Position numbers and translations under genes: made by a program. The notes below the pieces were generated by a model. That model was not told where the DNA came from. It searched no databases and worked only from the letters and a program-made list of their open reading frames with translations. Shown here one piece after another: positions 36,901-46,673 of a stretch of DNA of 64,000 nucleotides (position 1 is its first letter; the number at the start of each line of letters is the position of its first letter). Source of the stretch: Capitulum mitella (taxonomy: Eukaryota; Arthropoda; Thecostraca; Pollicipedomorpha; Pollicipedidae). The stretch is from the NCBI GenBank assembly GCA_030062745.1, contig CP099841.1:19347398-19411397 (forward strand), written 5' to 3'.

Positions 36901-39900
36901 CTCACACCTTTGTTACTGTCCTATGCGCTGTCACGAGCACGCCGTCCTCGTTCCCTCTCTCTTGATCTTTTTCCTCCACCCCCGGCGTAGTCTGACAGCC
37001 CTCCCCCTCCCAGCCCTGATGGATGAGGCCGCTGTTTGCGGTCGTTGCGCGGGTGACCGCTGGTCGGTGGATCCGATGACCGCCGGGGGCCGATGGTCGG
37101 CCGTGTCCCCGCGCTCCGTCCGTGTTTATCTCGCCGTATCTGGTCGTGCCGGAACGACCGCCGTCGAGCTGTGGGCTCCCAGCGCCCAGCGATGCCCTCT
37201 GTCCGTAATCGCCGTTCGCGATTGCGTCAAAGCCGCGCCGTCCTGTTGCGCAATCGGACGGCATTGGGCACATCGCGTGACGACGGAGGACGTGCGGATC
37301 GTGAACGCTCGACGGTGGGCGTGCTGGCTACCACGCTTGTTTACCGTGATGCGAGCTGAAGTATATGTGATGCATCATCGCGCATAGGGGGCAGGCATGT
37401 TGTGGGAGATTTCCACGATGTGTTTGTGCACGAGAGAAATGAACTCGTGTTAAGCGGCGCTCGTAAATACTGTCTTGCTGATGTTCGTAGCTTAAACGCT
37501 CATGCTGCTTTTTAAATCCGAAAAAGGATGGTATTTTTCAAAGTAGGTGCGGAGGACGCAGAAACAGAACCCGACTGCTGCTATCCCAGTCCCGTTATTT
37601 GATGAAGCTGGTTTACTTGGCGTTCCGAAAATGTTGACACAGCATATACTGCGGGCACAGCCCTAACAAATTTATTTTTATTTATTGTCCTGTTCGTTAT
37701 ATTTGTATTATCGCTACATCACTTATTTTGTTATTATATTTCCCCCACGATGGTAAGATTGCGCCATGGAACCTGCGAACAGCATATGAGCACGCTGAAA
37801 AGTTCCGGGCAAGGTGGTTCTTTTCATGCATTTGCCATTGATTCTAACGTGCCCGCGCGGCGGAACGTCCGTAGACCAACCAGCTGCCGCCCAGCGGGTC
37901 GGCCAGCCTCGCCCGGGGTGACAGGGTGTCATGTCGTCCACGCCCCTCCCCCTCCTGTCGGCGGTCTCCGGAGCCGGCGACGCCAGGTACGGCGAGGCTC
38001 GAGGGTGGGGAGGGGAAGGGGCGCTCACCGGTGCCAGGTTCCCGGCCACGCGGCGACGCCGCTGCTGCCAAGCAGGGGGCTCGCCGCCGTCGTCGTCTGC
38101 CAACGACGCCTGGCGCCGACGCCGCCCCCGCCGGCGGCAGCGGCCCGGCCGCGCCGCCAGCCACGTGACGGCCAATTAATGCTGGGGCCGGCGGCGACAC
38201 TTCGGCGAACCGCCAGCCGCCGCGGCATCGGACCGTTTTCGGAGTGGCACCGAGCCGCTGGCCTGAATGCCGCGCCTTGTCCAGGCTCGCCTTCCGCTGC
38301 TTTCTGGGCTTTCTTTGTCCCGGATTTGGCGTGGAAACAGCTGCCCACTCAACAGCGCCACCGTGGGACGGGGTCCCCTCCCCTGGTCCCGGCCCCCTTT
38401 CCCTTCGTCCGGGCCCCTTCTCAGGTCACCTGACCGGAGAAGGGTGACGGGGACGGGGTCGGGTACAGCCAGGAAGTGAGGCCTTTTGTTACGGGCGCGC
38501 TGCTGCGGGGCCACGGGCCACCAGATCCCTGACAGGCCCTGTTGCCCGGCGCGGCGTCGTCAAATGTTGTCAAATGTTGATCCCACGGTCGTTGTCGTCA
38601 CACAGTAGATCCCGAGCGTGGTTTCTCGAGGAACAAACGTTTCGTTTGGGTTGTTCTGCTGGCGGAGTGTTTTCGGGAAAGGAAGCTGTGTCGGCAGATT
38701 GTTAAAGTGGGACGACGCCCAGAGATTTCACTTTAAGTCAGCCAATTCATTTTGTTTAAGCGTACGCAAGTCTAGGTCGGATGCTTCACCAACTGTCCGT
38801 TGATGGTTCAGACTGGATGGATACGAAATCGGTTCGTTGGGTCCCACCCATTTCCGACAAACACAGTTTGGATGGCCGAGATGTCGTTATTTCATGGGAG
38901 ACGCCACCATTTTTATTGACATGCCATCCCCGAGACATTGACATTATGCCTCTAAAACAAATATGGCGTTGGCTAAAATAGAAGTGGCTTCGTCTGACAG
39001 TATTATCCGTTAGACGGAGACCACAGACGATGGGAGGGGACAATCCTTGCTAACATCACAGGACGGGTCTTTATACCACCCCCACTGACGCACCGCTGAC
39101 TCTTCGCTCAACGGGGTGACCCATAGAGTTGTGCAGCGCTCGACGAGAGGTTCTGTGTTATTTCATGCAGCTGCGTACGTGAATCTTGTTTGCACTAGTT
39201 AAGTTTAAGGAAGAGAGACTGTCATGTTTTTGTTCTATGCTAGCTGTTTCTTAATTCATTTACTTGTTTGTGTGTTTGTTTCTTTATTTGTTTACTTATC
39301 TGTTTATTTGGCGTTTGCGAATGAACGCGTACCCTTCGGCTGATCGTCAGATGTACGAGTAACGGGACATAACGGACATTTGTTGGTAACAACACAGGCG
39401 TCATGTCTTCTGAATTGATTGTCACAATCTGCGACCAAGACAGAATGTTCATGGAAATTCTTGCAAAGCATGTCCCATATCGGCCTCACCGTTGGCCATG
39501 GCGGCGGAAATCGCATGCGACGCTCTAGCGGTACGTCGATCGAGTCTGTTTTCCCGCTGCCGTCGAACGAAGCCTGCGCCAGCTCCGGCCAGGCTTCTCC
39601 TCGTTTCATACGTGCTCTGTTGTCTTCCAGCTGCACCTGCTGTACATGAACATCGACCACTCTCTGCACGACTGCTCCGATATCGTCTCTGGGGACTCGG
39701 CCAACACGGAAATGGTCCAGGACTACAAGAAACTCAGCAAAAAGGTGGGCGTCTCGGCCGCAGTACAGCCTTGCCGCCAAAAACCAACGAGGCCGGGTTT
39801 TGCGAGAGGCGACGCGTTTGTGCGCCGTCTTCAGAGGTCGGAGTCCTTGTGGCTCAGAAAGGTTTTGTACCTATGCGGATGCCATCTTTCTGGCAGTGGT

Positions 39901-42900
39901 TTTGCGTCATACGTTGATGAAGCTGGATCCTTGTCGGTTTTGGGTGCACTGTGTAATTTTACCTGTCGCTAGTGCATTTGTCACGTCATCTAAATCTGCG
40001 TTCGTTTGAGCGGCCCCAGTCGGCGCTGGGCCGTTGGCGTCTGACCTTTGTCCCTGGCCCGCAGACCAACCGTAAGGTGTCTCCGGCCCTGTCCACGTCG
40101 CCCAGTGGCCAGTTCCACACCATCACGTACTCGTCCGAAGTGGCCGAGCGCATCCAGATGGAGGAGTACGACTGGAAGGCGATCGCCTGCTCCAAGACGG
40201 ATGGTGCGTGGTGGCGGCGGCCACCGTTCGTCTGTTTCTGTGAACGCTGGGTGGCTGGCGATAGGCCCTAGCCCTCAGACCGCAGTTCTGCATTGTTGCA
40301 AAACAGCGGACTGTCTCGGACGCAGAGGAAGGGCGCGTTGTTTTTGCAGGCAGGACGTGTTTACGCACTTGGTTAGGGTGGGCGAGCAGCTGGCAGTTAG
40401 CAGAGCTGTTGGCCGGCTCCCAGACATTGTATGCCCGCCGATGACAAGGCAGACGTCGTAAAGGTGACCCGTGTTACGTTATCATACTGCGGTAGTTTTT
40501 TGCCATCTGTGTTTCGACATGGCGTCTTCCCCGTCCGAACTCGGCTCTAAATGTGTACATGGTAAGGCATTACCTACACTGTACACCTGGGCAGATATTA
40601 CAAGTGAATAGCCTTATTGAACCCTTTAATATAAGAGGTCTTTCAAAAGCCTATCTAGTCCTCACCAATGTGCAGAGTGGACAAAATGGTGTCCAGTGAG
40701 GTGTCAGACGTAGAAGAAATGTCGTGCAGCTGGGCAGTGCCAGGCTAAAAATTTCCAATTATACAGGCGTTTTTCTACATGTCATACATCCCACAGAATG
40801 AATTCGGGCACCCTACGGATTCATTCTTGTCTTTGCCCTGTAATCCCCCTCCCGTCAGCCCACTGACGACCACGTGTCTGGCCAGAACGCGGCATGGTGG
40901 CGCTGGTGTCGGTGGCCGGGCGGATAGCCGTCCTCTCCGTGCGCCAGCGGCTGAACGCGCCCTCTCCGACGGGCTCGCCGCGCACCAGCCGGCCGCCCAG
41001 CATGGAGAAGATCGACTCCTTCTGCGCTCTGCCCGAGCTCAGCTGCGCCAAGTGCGCCGTCGGCGCCGGCAACCTCAACGAGAAGCTGATCATCTGCGGT
41101 ACGTGCAAGCTGCCGGCCGGGCGACGGGACCGAAGAGGCGGATACTTGGAGTGGGAAAGGGCGGTAGTTTTTACGTGTCGCAGGTGGAAGCTTGACCAAG
41201 TAAGAATTTGCAGTACTGGACAGATATCGACCCGAGTGGAGTTATGGTAATATTGCTTTCAAAGATATTTTGCCCAAAGTACATCGACATTGTTCATTGG
41301 TCGCGTGACCATCGTTTGTAACTACATTGGCAATTCCGTTTGATTTTGGTCTTTACTATCACACGTCATTGCTCGCAATGCCCAAACCCAGTGTAACTAG
41401 CGGCTGGCAGCATTGAAACTGTCTAACCAAAGTTCAGTTGCTGTAGCCTCGGTGTTTTCTGTGGCCTTCCCTCCACAGCAGCCTGACGAGCCTGACTTCC
41501 TTCGTCCGCAGGCGGGTACGACCGGGGCGAGTGTCTGTCCGAGGTCGAGGTCTACGACCCACTCACCAACAAAATCCGACCGGTGAAGCCCATGCTGGCC
41601 GCACGCGGACGCTTCGATCTGACCGTGGTCGACGGCAAAGTCTACGCCGTCGGCGGCTGCGACGGCAACAACGAGTTGGCCTCGGTCGAGTCCTACAGCG
41701 TGGAGGACAACAAGTGGACGCCGCGCGCGCCGCTCATGATGGCGCGGTCAAACTTAGGTACTTTTAGTTACCCAGCCGGCCGCTAGGCGGCATCCCTTCC
41801 CGCACAACTCGGTCTCTTCCTTCTTCCAGATCGGGCGACCGGTCCGCTTGGCGGCTGTGCGCAGACTGCGGGTCCTGAACGTAATGGTCAGTGCCATCCG
41901 GCCTAGTCTCGCGAGTGTTCGGTGCCGACTGCGGTGCAGGTGCTTTCTAGCGAGGTAATGCCCGTGCGGTTTCTCGGGTGGTGCTAGTGATCGTGTTAGT
42001 GTCGGTTGGTGTCCTGGCTGGCTGACCTGAGCGTGTAGCGAGTGCGGTTGTGTGGTACCGACTGAGGGAATCAACGTGACCATCGAACCGTAGAAGTCAC
42101 GGCACCCGTGTATGACCTCTTTCCACTACACGATACTAAAGTAGTCTTTTCCATTCATTTTTTCAGATTTGGTGAGTGACGCTTCGCATCCGATGTATCC
42201 AGCTGATGCGGCCGCCTATTGACAGTATTTTCAGATGACACGGTCAGCTGACTTCTAGCTCGCTGGTTCTCGTCACGGCTCGGTTTACCACCGCACGCCA
42301 GGGCGCAGGGGCGGGGGAGCTGGCGCGCTTTGGCAGCCCGTGATGGGGTCGCCGCCAAGCGGGCGGAATCAGGGGAGTCACGCTGTCGTGGCGGAGAGGG
42401 CTGTTGTGGTCCGAGGTTGTGGCGCTAACCAGCCAGCTAGATTGGTCACATGTATCTGTACCTGACCGATCCAAAATTAATTCTCCCTTCTGTTTACGAA
42501 GGTGAGTTGGAGACTTCTTTTGCTTTCCCGTACGTCACGGCAGTTGTGTACATGTGCTTTTACGGAGCCGTTGTTTTTATCTTTTGTTGACTAATTTGAC
42601 CCAGGGATGTGTGCAGACCACTGCTCCTAGGGTCCACTCGACCATTTTGTCCTCATTGCAACCTTTGGCATTGATTTTGGTATGTGGTGGAAAGAAGCTA
42701 CTGTCTTCTGGCAGTCGTAGTGAGCGGAGCCTAATTGAGCTGTGGTCTTGCACCTCATTGCTTAGTTTGGGGGGGTTGCTGTGATAGCCATTGATGCGTG
42801 CCGCCCTTAGACATTTTGTGGAATAGCCTAGATATGCTGTCTCTGGCCTTCTGCTTTATCGCGATCTTAATCGTTTCAGAGTTTCCTCTGTATTTCAGTG

Positions 42901-45900
42901 TGGTAAGGATTCCTCATTTCTAGATATCCGTATATTAATGTAGGATCTGCGTGTGCATTTCAAAAAAATGTTTGTTGCTAATGTTGCTGAATATATTCAT
43001 GCATACTGGTGCTAATGTGGAATTTTACAACTAATGTAACGTAATGACGTTTTACTTAAACTGGATCTATAAAGTTCGTTTCAGTGAGAGCGCTTTCTGT
43101 TAGGAATAATGGAATCGTCTCTTTTCTTGGTGGCTTCGCCACGAATATGCTTTGGCTCTTTGATATTGCATTAAGCGCTTTAAATAAACTGTTTTATAAC
43201 GCTTTCACATTGACACATTGTATTGTACCTGCCATGATGTATGCGATCGTTATACTGTAGGTGCATGTGACTTGTTGACGAATGTTGTTTGTATTGTAAG
43301 ATTTTGATTTCTGGCTTTGTTCGCCTCGAAAGGAACTTCCTGTTACTCAGAACTGTCACTGCTTAGATTAGCTGGGTGGCAAAATATTCTGACATCCTTC
43401 CGATGCGACTTGAACCCGGAAAGACCCAGTGGTCGTTTTAAGGGGATGTCTTTGTTTTGTTAGATATGATGGTCAAAGTAAGGTTGTTTATTTACAGTCA
43501 TGCTGTAACAACCATGGAAATGCTTCCCACAACACCTAAGATATTTACACGCATTTTTTTTTTTTATTTAACGCTACCGTTGCTTTGACCATCATCTCTC
43601 GAACGACTCTTTTCCACAGCTCAACGTTTGCACTGTTTGCAGGTGCTGAGGTGCTGGATTAGCTTAGGGTGTGGCCTGTTCTTACCTGATGTCTGCTATC
43701 GTGGCCTGATCAATCCTTGGCCTGCCGTCAGGTGTCTGTGCCCTGAAAGGGAAGGTATGCTGCATTGGCGGCTGGAACGGAAAGTTCGGAAGCAGGAAGT
43801 GCGAAATGTACGACCCGCTCACCAACAAGTGGTCCCCGATGGCTTCCCTTAACGTCGGTGAGTTCCCATTCACCTTTCACAGTTGTGTTTACACGTTAAA
43901 CGGAGTACAAGCCCGAACATTATGTATTTATGGTGTCTTACTTTGTCGCATTTGGTCGTAGTGCCATCAAGATAAATGCGCCAAGCTGGAAATCATTGTA
44001 ACGAAAGTAGTATAATGCGAAGCACCATTTTGCGCACCGACTTAAGACATTGGTAAAAGCTCAGTGGTTGAGAACTGATGACGTTTTTACGAGGAATCGA
44101 TCAAAGAAATTCATTCATGCTGTTTCGCTAATTCATATACCCGTTCCACCCTGATGACCATCTCTGGCCCCTGCGTGCTTCTGATGACCTGAGTGGACTT
44201 ACGATGACACCTGTTGGATTTTTAGTGGTCTCTTTTGACTTCTGGTGACCTCTGTTGACTTGTGTTGTTCGGCCTGCTGATGACCTCTACCGATCTCTGT
44301 CAACCTTTGACGACCTTTGTCGGCCTCTGCCGACCTATGCTGATCTCTGCCGACCTCTGCAGACCCCTTTTGATCTGTGCTGCCTATGTTGACTTGTCTA
44401 ATTTCTGCTGAAATATGTTGACCTCCGCTGATTTCTGCTGATTTGTACTGGCCTTTTTCGATCTCGTCTGACCTATGCAAACTTCAGCTGACCTCTGCCG
44501 ATCTGTAACAATTTTTTGTTTTTGTTTTTTTGCTGACCTCTCCTGACCTCTGCTGACCTTACACTTGCAGGTCGGTACCAGGAGACTTTTGTAATCCCCT
44601 ATCCGTTAATGGATAGGCAGGAGTGCTCTTCCATTCCCATGTGACCCAGTTACCTTAAATACCGTGGTTTCTACACTACTTCAAGAATCACTTGGGTCAC
44701 ACCACTCCCGGCTATTCTTTTTTTCTAAATGCACCCCCACCACCGATGATAGTTGTGATGGCCTCGCGATTCGGACAAGCAAGTACGCCGCCCGCTCCGC
44801 GAGGTCTACCGTGCTTGGGTACGGAATGGGGTTAGTTAAAAGAACGTAAATGAGCGAAAAAAAAACACAAGCAAACAGAACAGAAATGGAAAAAGAAGAC
44901 ATAAAGAAAATATGAACATGAAGACTTTGACCTTTGATAACCTCTGCTGATCTCCGTCGGCCTCCGCTGACCCTGTGCTTCCGCAGGCCGGTGCCATGCG
45001 GCCGTGACTGTGACGTCTGCTGACCTTTGTTGACCTTTGGTGACCCTGTGCTTCCGCAGGCCGGTACCATGCGGCCGTGACTGTGACGTCTGCTGACCTT
45101 TGTTGACCTTCGGTGGCCCTGTGCTGCCACAGGCCGGTACCAGGCGGCCGTGACTGTGCTGGACGGCCTGGTGTACGCCGTTGGCGGCTGCGACTCCTGG
45201 AACTGCCTCAGCTCGGTGGAGGTGTATGACCCGGCCGAGGACCGCTGGACCTTCGTCTCGCCAATGTCCACGCCGCGCCGCGGCAGTGGCGTCTCGCGCA
45301 TCAACGGTACGAACTCGGTAGCGTTGTCGGGATCAGACCGGACCCCGCTCATTTGCCTCTTGCTAGGACATGCAGCAGGTGTCAGAAACACAGAGTAAGT
45401 ATGGTCCTCACCGGGAGGCTCTGTCGTCATCATTTGTACACCAATGCACCAGTACGCCAACATCGCACAACAACATCTGTCCCGATATATTCCTTGGTTT
45501 CCATACGAAAAGCTTAAGCTCATCAGCGTCGGCGATCGTCACATTCATCCTCCCGCAGGCAAGCTGATCGTGGTCGGGGGACTGGACGGCGTGCAGGCGC
45601 TCAACACAACCGAGATCTACGACCCTGGCCGACGGCACCTGGACGCCCGGCCCCAAAATGCTGACGCGCCGCGCCAACGTCAACGTCGCCTTCGTCGACG
45701 GCAAGCTGTTCGCTGTCGGCGGGTTCTCGGGTGAGCTGCGGCGGCGCGCCGGAGCAGCGAGTGCTCAGCACCGTTCGCGTTGGTGTGAGACGAGCGACGA
45801 GGTCTCTGGTTTTTGAGTGCACTCGTAAAAAGTGAAGAGATCCGTGCTTGGGCTCAAATGACGGTAGTGAAAGTAGGCCCGGAAAGAAACTGCCGAAAAA

Positions 45901-46673
45901 AACAACCCGCAGTTTTAGCATCGAAGTAACCTTGGCATGTTCAAGAACTGGGCCAGTTACAGGCATGCTGTAACGACGCAGCCCTTGCACCAATAATCGC
46001 TGATGGCTGACATTATGAGTAGTTCTTTTATGTGACTTCGGATTAAATCGACCATTGAAAGCGGAGTTCGTAATATACGCTCTCATAGCCTGTCGCATTC
46101 ATATAGAAGAACGGAATATTTGTGGCCATAAGTATATCAAAATAGTTTGTAGGAGTATCGCAACGCGTTTGAGGCAACCCCAACGTACGACACGAGTAAA
46201 ACCCTCTCTCTCTTGACTTGTTTGCGAAAATGAGAGAATAATACCACAGCACGATCGACGCTGTTCTTTCCTTCCCGGGCACTTATTCCGTGGCCTCCCT
46301 TCATCTTTCTTTCAGCGTTATCCCATCGTATGTTTTTCGCCCTCCAGGAAAGCAGTTTCTGAACACGATGGAGTTCCTCGACCCGCGCACCATGAGCTGG
46401 ACCACGTTCCTGGCGCGCCGCTCGCGTGGCCTCTCCGGTGGCAGCGGCACATCCGAGGAGGAATGCCCCGAGGCGGTCACGGCCGAGTCCGCCCGGACGG
46501 GCGCCGCCGCCGCCGGCGACCGGGCCGCCCCGGCCGCCCCGGCCGCTCCGACCGCCTCGGGCGAGGTGCTGACGTCGCCGTGCAGCGGCTCGGAATCGGA
46601 CGAGGCGCCGGACAGCGAGGCCGAGTCGCAGCAGCCGCGCGACGGTGGCGTCGTGGCCAGCACTTGTGCGTAG
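30791..46673 (+). CDS. IVNS1ABP: IVNS1ABP-like (NS1-binding protein homologue) BTB-BACK-Kelch protein
   Basis: Twelve plus-strand exons join with matching phases into a product of about 736 residues counted from the ATG in the first of them (human protein about 640). Order: BTB domain (~15-125; TDDEF, FCDVTLQ, HRCVLAGSSQYLLKLF, VLVQFAYTGKL), BACK domain (~130-240; KMDKVARTCAEWL, LPQVKVELL), a linker (~240-375) and six Kelch repeats (~378-655; GG doublets in IICGGYD, AVGGCDG, CIGGWNG, AVGGCDSWNCLSSVEVYDP, VVGGLDG, AVGGFSG). The WNCL and FLNTMEF signatures are specific to IVNS1ABP/KLHL39. Vertebrate homologues act in actin stabilisation and splicing and resemble Cullin-3 adaptors. The tail (~655-736) is Ala/Ser/Glu-rich and not in the human protein. 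Exon 12 has one extra base. Upstream first exons are uncertain. Confidence 0.9.
31456..31631 (+). CDS. IVNS1ABP: BTB-Kelch exon 3 (BTB core)
   Basis: 176 nt, phase 0 to 2, acceptor CCCACCAG| and donor GGCAA|GTGAGT. Encodes HRCVLAGSSQYLLKLFGDE and EAAEVLVQFAYTGK, the BTB dimer-interface region. Confidence 0.9.
31632..36263 (+). other. BTB-Kelch intron 3 (4.6 kb)
   Basis: Large intron. It includes CpG-rich blocks at about 34560-35030 and 35440-35850, the latter with a candidate minus-strand exon (35458-35613), and G/C homopolymers near 32767, 32880 and 35808. Otherwise nothing recognised. Confidence 0.7.
35458..35613 (-). CDS. Unrecognised candidate minus-strand first exon inside a Kelch-gene intron
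   Basis: An ATG at 35613 opens 52 codons (MESVNTHLSAAAGAQGRLPL...) ending at an excellent donor, ATG|GTAAGT, phase 0, within a CpG-rich block. The predicted peptide is Ala/Arg-rich and unlike any family I know. It could be the first exon of an antisense transcript, or chance in GC-rich DNA. Confidence 0.2.
36264..36462 (+). CDS. IVNS1ABP: BTB-Kelch exon 4 (BTB end, BACK start)
   Basis: 199 nt, phase 2 to 0, acceptor TGTTGCAG| and donor CAGAAC|GTGAGG. Encodes LYVHPSKVRSVYSAAVRLKM and the CAEWLVNNLDTQSC start of the BACK domain; the human counterpart is VYSAAKKLKMDRVKQVC. Confidence 0.9.
36632..36814 (+). CDS. IVNS1ABP: BTB-Kelch exon 5 (BACK)
   Basis: 61 codons, phase 0 to 0, acceptor CCCTGCAG| and donor GAAAAG|GTAAAC. 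Encodes FAEMMSSKQMLKLPQVKVEL and ALLVLDWLRKFI, matching human EEEEFLKLPRLKLEVM and VINWVQRSI. Confidence 0.9.
36815..39630 (+). other. BTB-Kelch intron 5 (2.8 kb)
   Basis: Contains CpG-rich stretches (about 37020-37260 and 37840-38530) and a T-rich TTTGTTT-type stretch near 39245-39310. No independent exon recognised. Confidence 0.6.
39631..39744 (+). CDS. IVNS1ABP: BTB-Kelch exon 6
   Basis: 38 codons, phase 0 to 0, acceptor CTTCCAG| and donor AAAAAG|GTGGGC. Encodes LHLLYMNIDHSLHDCSDI, corresponding to human VQTLYYSADHKLLDG at the end of the BACK domain. Confidence 0.85.
40065..40203 (+). CDS. IVNS1ABP: BTB-Kelch exon 7 (linker)
   Basis: 139 nt, phase 0 to 1, acceptor CCCGCAG| and donor GATG|GTGCGT. 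Ser/Thr-rich linker ending YDWKAIACSKTD, aligned with human HEWKIVASEKTS. Confidence 0.85.
40886..41098 (+). CDS. IVNS1ABP: BTB-Kelch exon 8 (linker and first Kelch strand)
   Basis: 213 nt, phase 1 to 1, acceptor TCTGGCCAG| and donor TGCG|GTACGT. Begins ERGMVALVSVAGRIAVLSVR and ends NLNEKLIICG, matching human YLCLAVLDGIFCVIF and AEMNGKLIAAG. An alternative upstream acceptor (CCGTCAG at 40859) is possible. Confidence 0.8.
41512..41757 (+). CDS. IVNS1ABP: BTB-Kelch exon 9 (Kelch 1-2)
   Basis: 246 nt, phase 1 to 1, acceptor GTCCGCAG| and donor TTAG|GTACTT. Encodes GYDRGECLSEVEVYDPLTNK and DGKVYAVGGCDGNNELASVE, with NKWTPRAPLMMAR closing repeat 2. Confidence 0.92.
41758..43731 (+). other. BTB-Kelch intron 9 (2.0 kb)
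   Basis: Nothing recognised apart from a poly-T run near 43555. Confidence 0.6.
43732..43857 (+). CDS. IVNS1ABP: BTB-Kelch exon 10 (Kelch 3)
   Basis: 126 nt, phase 1 to 1, acceptor GCCGTCAG| and donor GTCG|GTGAGT. Encodes VCALKGKVCCIGGWNGKFGS and MYDPLTNKWSPMASLNV; human VCALNGKLYIVGGS. Confidence 0.92.
44150..44565. repeat. TGACC-rich degenerate minisatellite
   Basis: Dozens of CTGACCTCTG/TTGACCTTTG/CTGATCTCTG variants at about 10-12-bp spacing in the intron before exon 11. It resumes at about 44925-45120, where it is part of the 73-bp array. On the minus strand it is a ladder of GGTCA half-sites. Confidence 0.75.
44912..45160 (+). repeat. 73-bp tandem array duplicating the exon-11 splice acceptor
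   Basis: The segment holding GTGCTTCCGCAGGCCGGTAC recurs with an exact 73-bp period. Acceptor AGs fall at 44985-44986, 45058-45059 and 45131-45132, the last being the acceptor that leads into the intact exon. Each upstream copy carries about 25 nt of exon-like sequence (reading GRYHAAVTVTSADLC in the exon's frame) before a stop. An older, diverged copy (CTTGCAGGTCGGTACCAG) lies at 44565-44582. Confidence 0.85.
45133..45306 (+). CDS. IVNS1ABP: BTB-Kelch exon 11 (Kelch 4)
   Basis: 174 nt, phase 1 to 1, donor AACG|GTACGA. Encodes GRYQAAVTVLDGLVYAVGG and CDSWNCLSSVEVYDPAEDRW, the WNCL motif being the clearest family signature (human [20 protein letters not shown]). Its acceptor is the third of three identically spaced copies. 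Confidence 0.93.
45559..45730 (+). CDS. IVNS1ABP: BTB-Kelch exon 12 (Kelch 5-6), with an apparent 1-bp frameshift
   Basis: 172 nt where 171 are needed for phase 1 to 1. The frame reads KLIVVGGLDGVQALNTTEIY up to about 45626, then resumes one frame on as ADGTWTPGPKML and NVAFVDGKLFAVGGFS. An extra G in CCTGGCCGAC (about 45627-45628) explains it. Because both halves are well conserved, a sequencing error or a very recent mutation is likelier than decay. Confidence 0.85.
46348..46673 (+). CDS. IVNS1ABP: BTB-Kelch exon 13 (Kelch 6 end, low-complexity tail, stop)
   Basis: Starts after GCCCTCCAG| in phase 1 and ends at TAG 46671-46673. KQFLNTMEFLDPRTMSWTTF closes Kelch 6 (human NEFLNTVEVYNLESNEW). 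About 80 residues follow: LARRSRGLSGG, an Ala/Pro run (AAPAAPAAPTASG) and an acidic Ser-rich stretch (SGSESDEAPDSEAESQQ). The human protein ends within about ten residues of this point. Confidence 0.88.
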
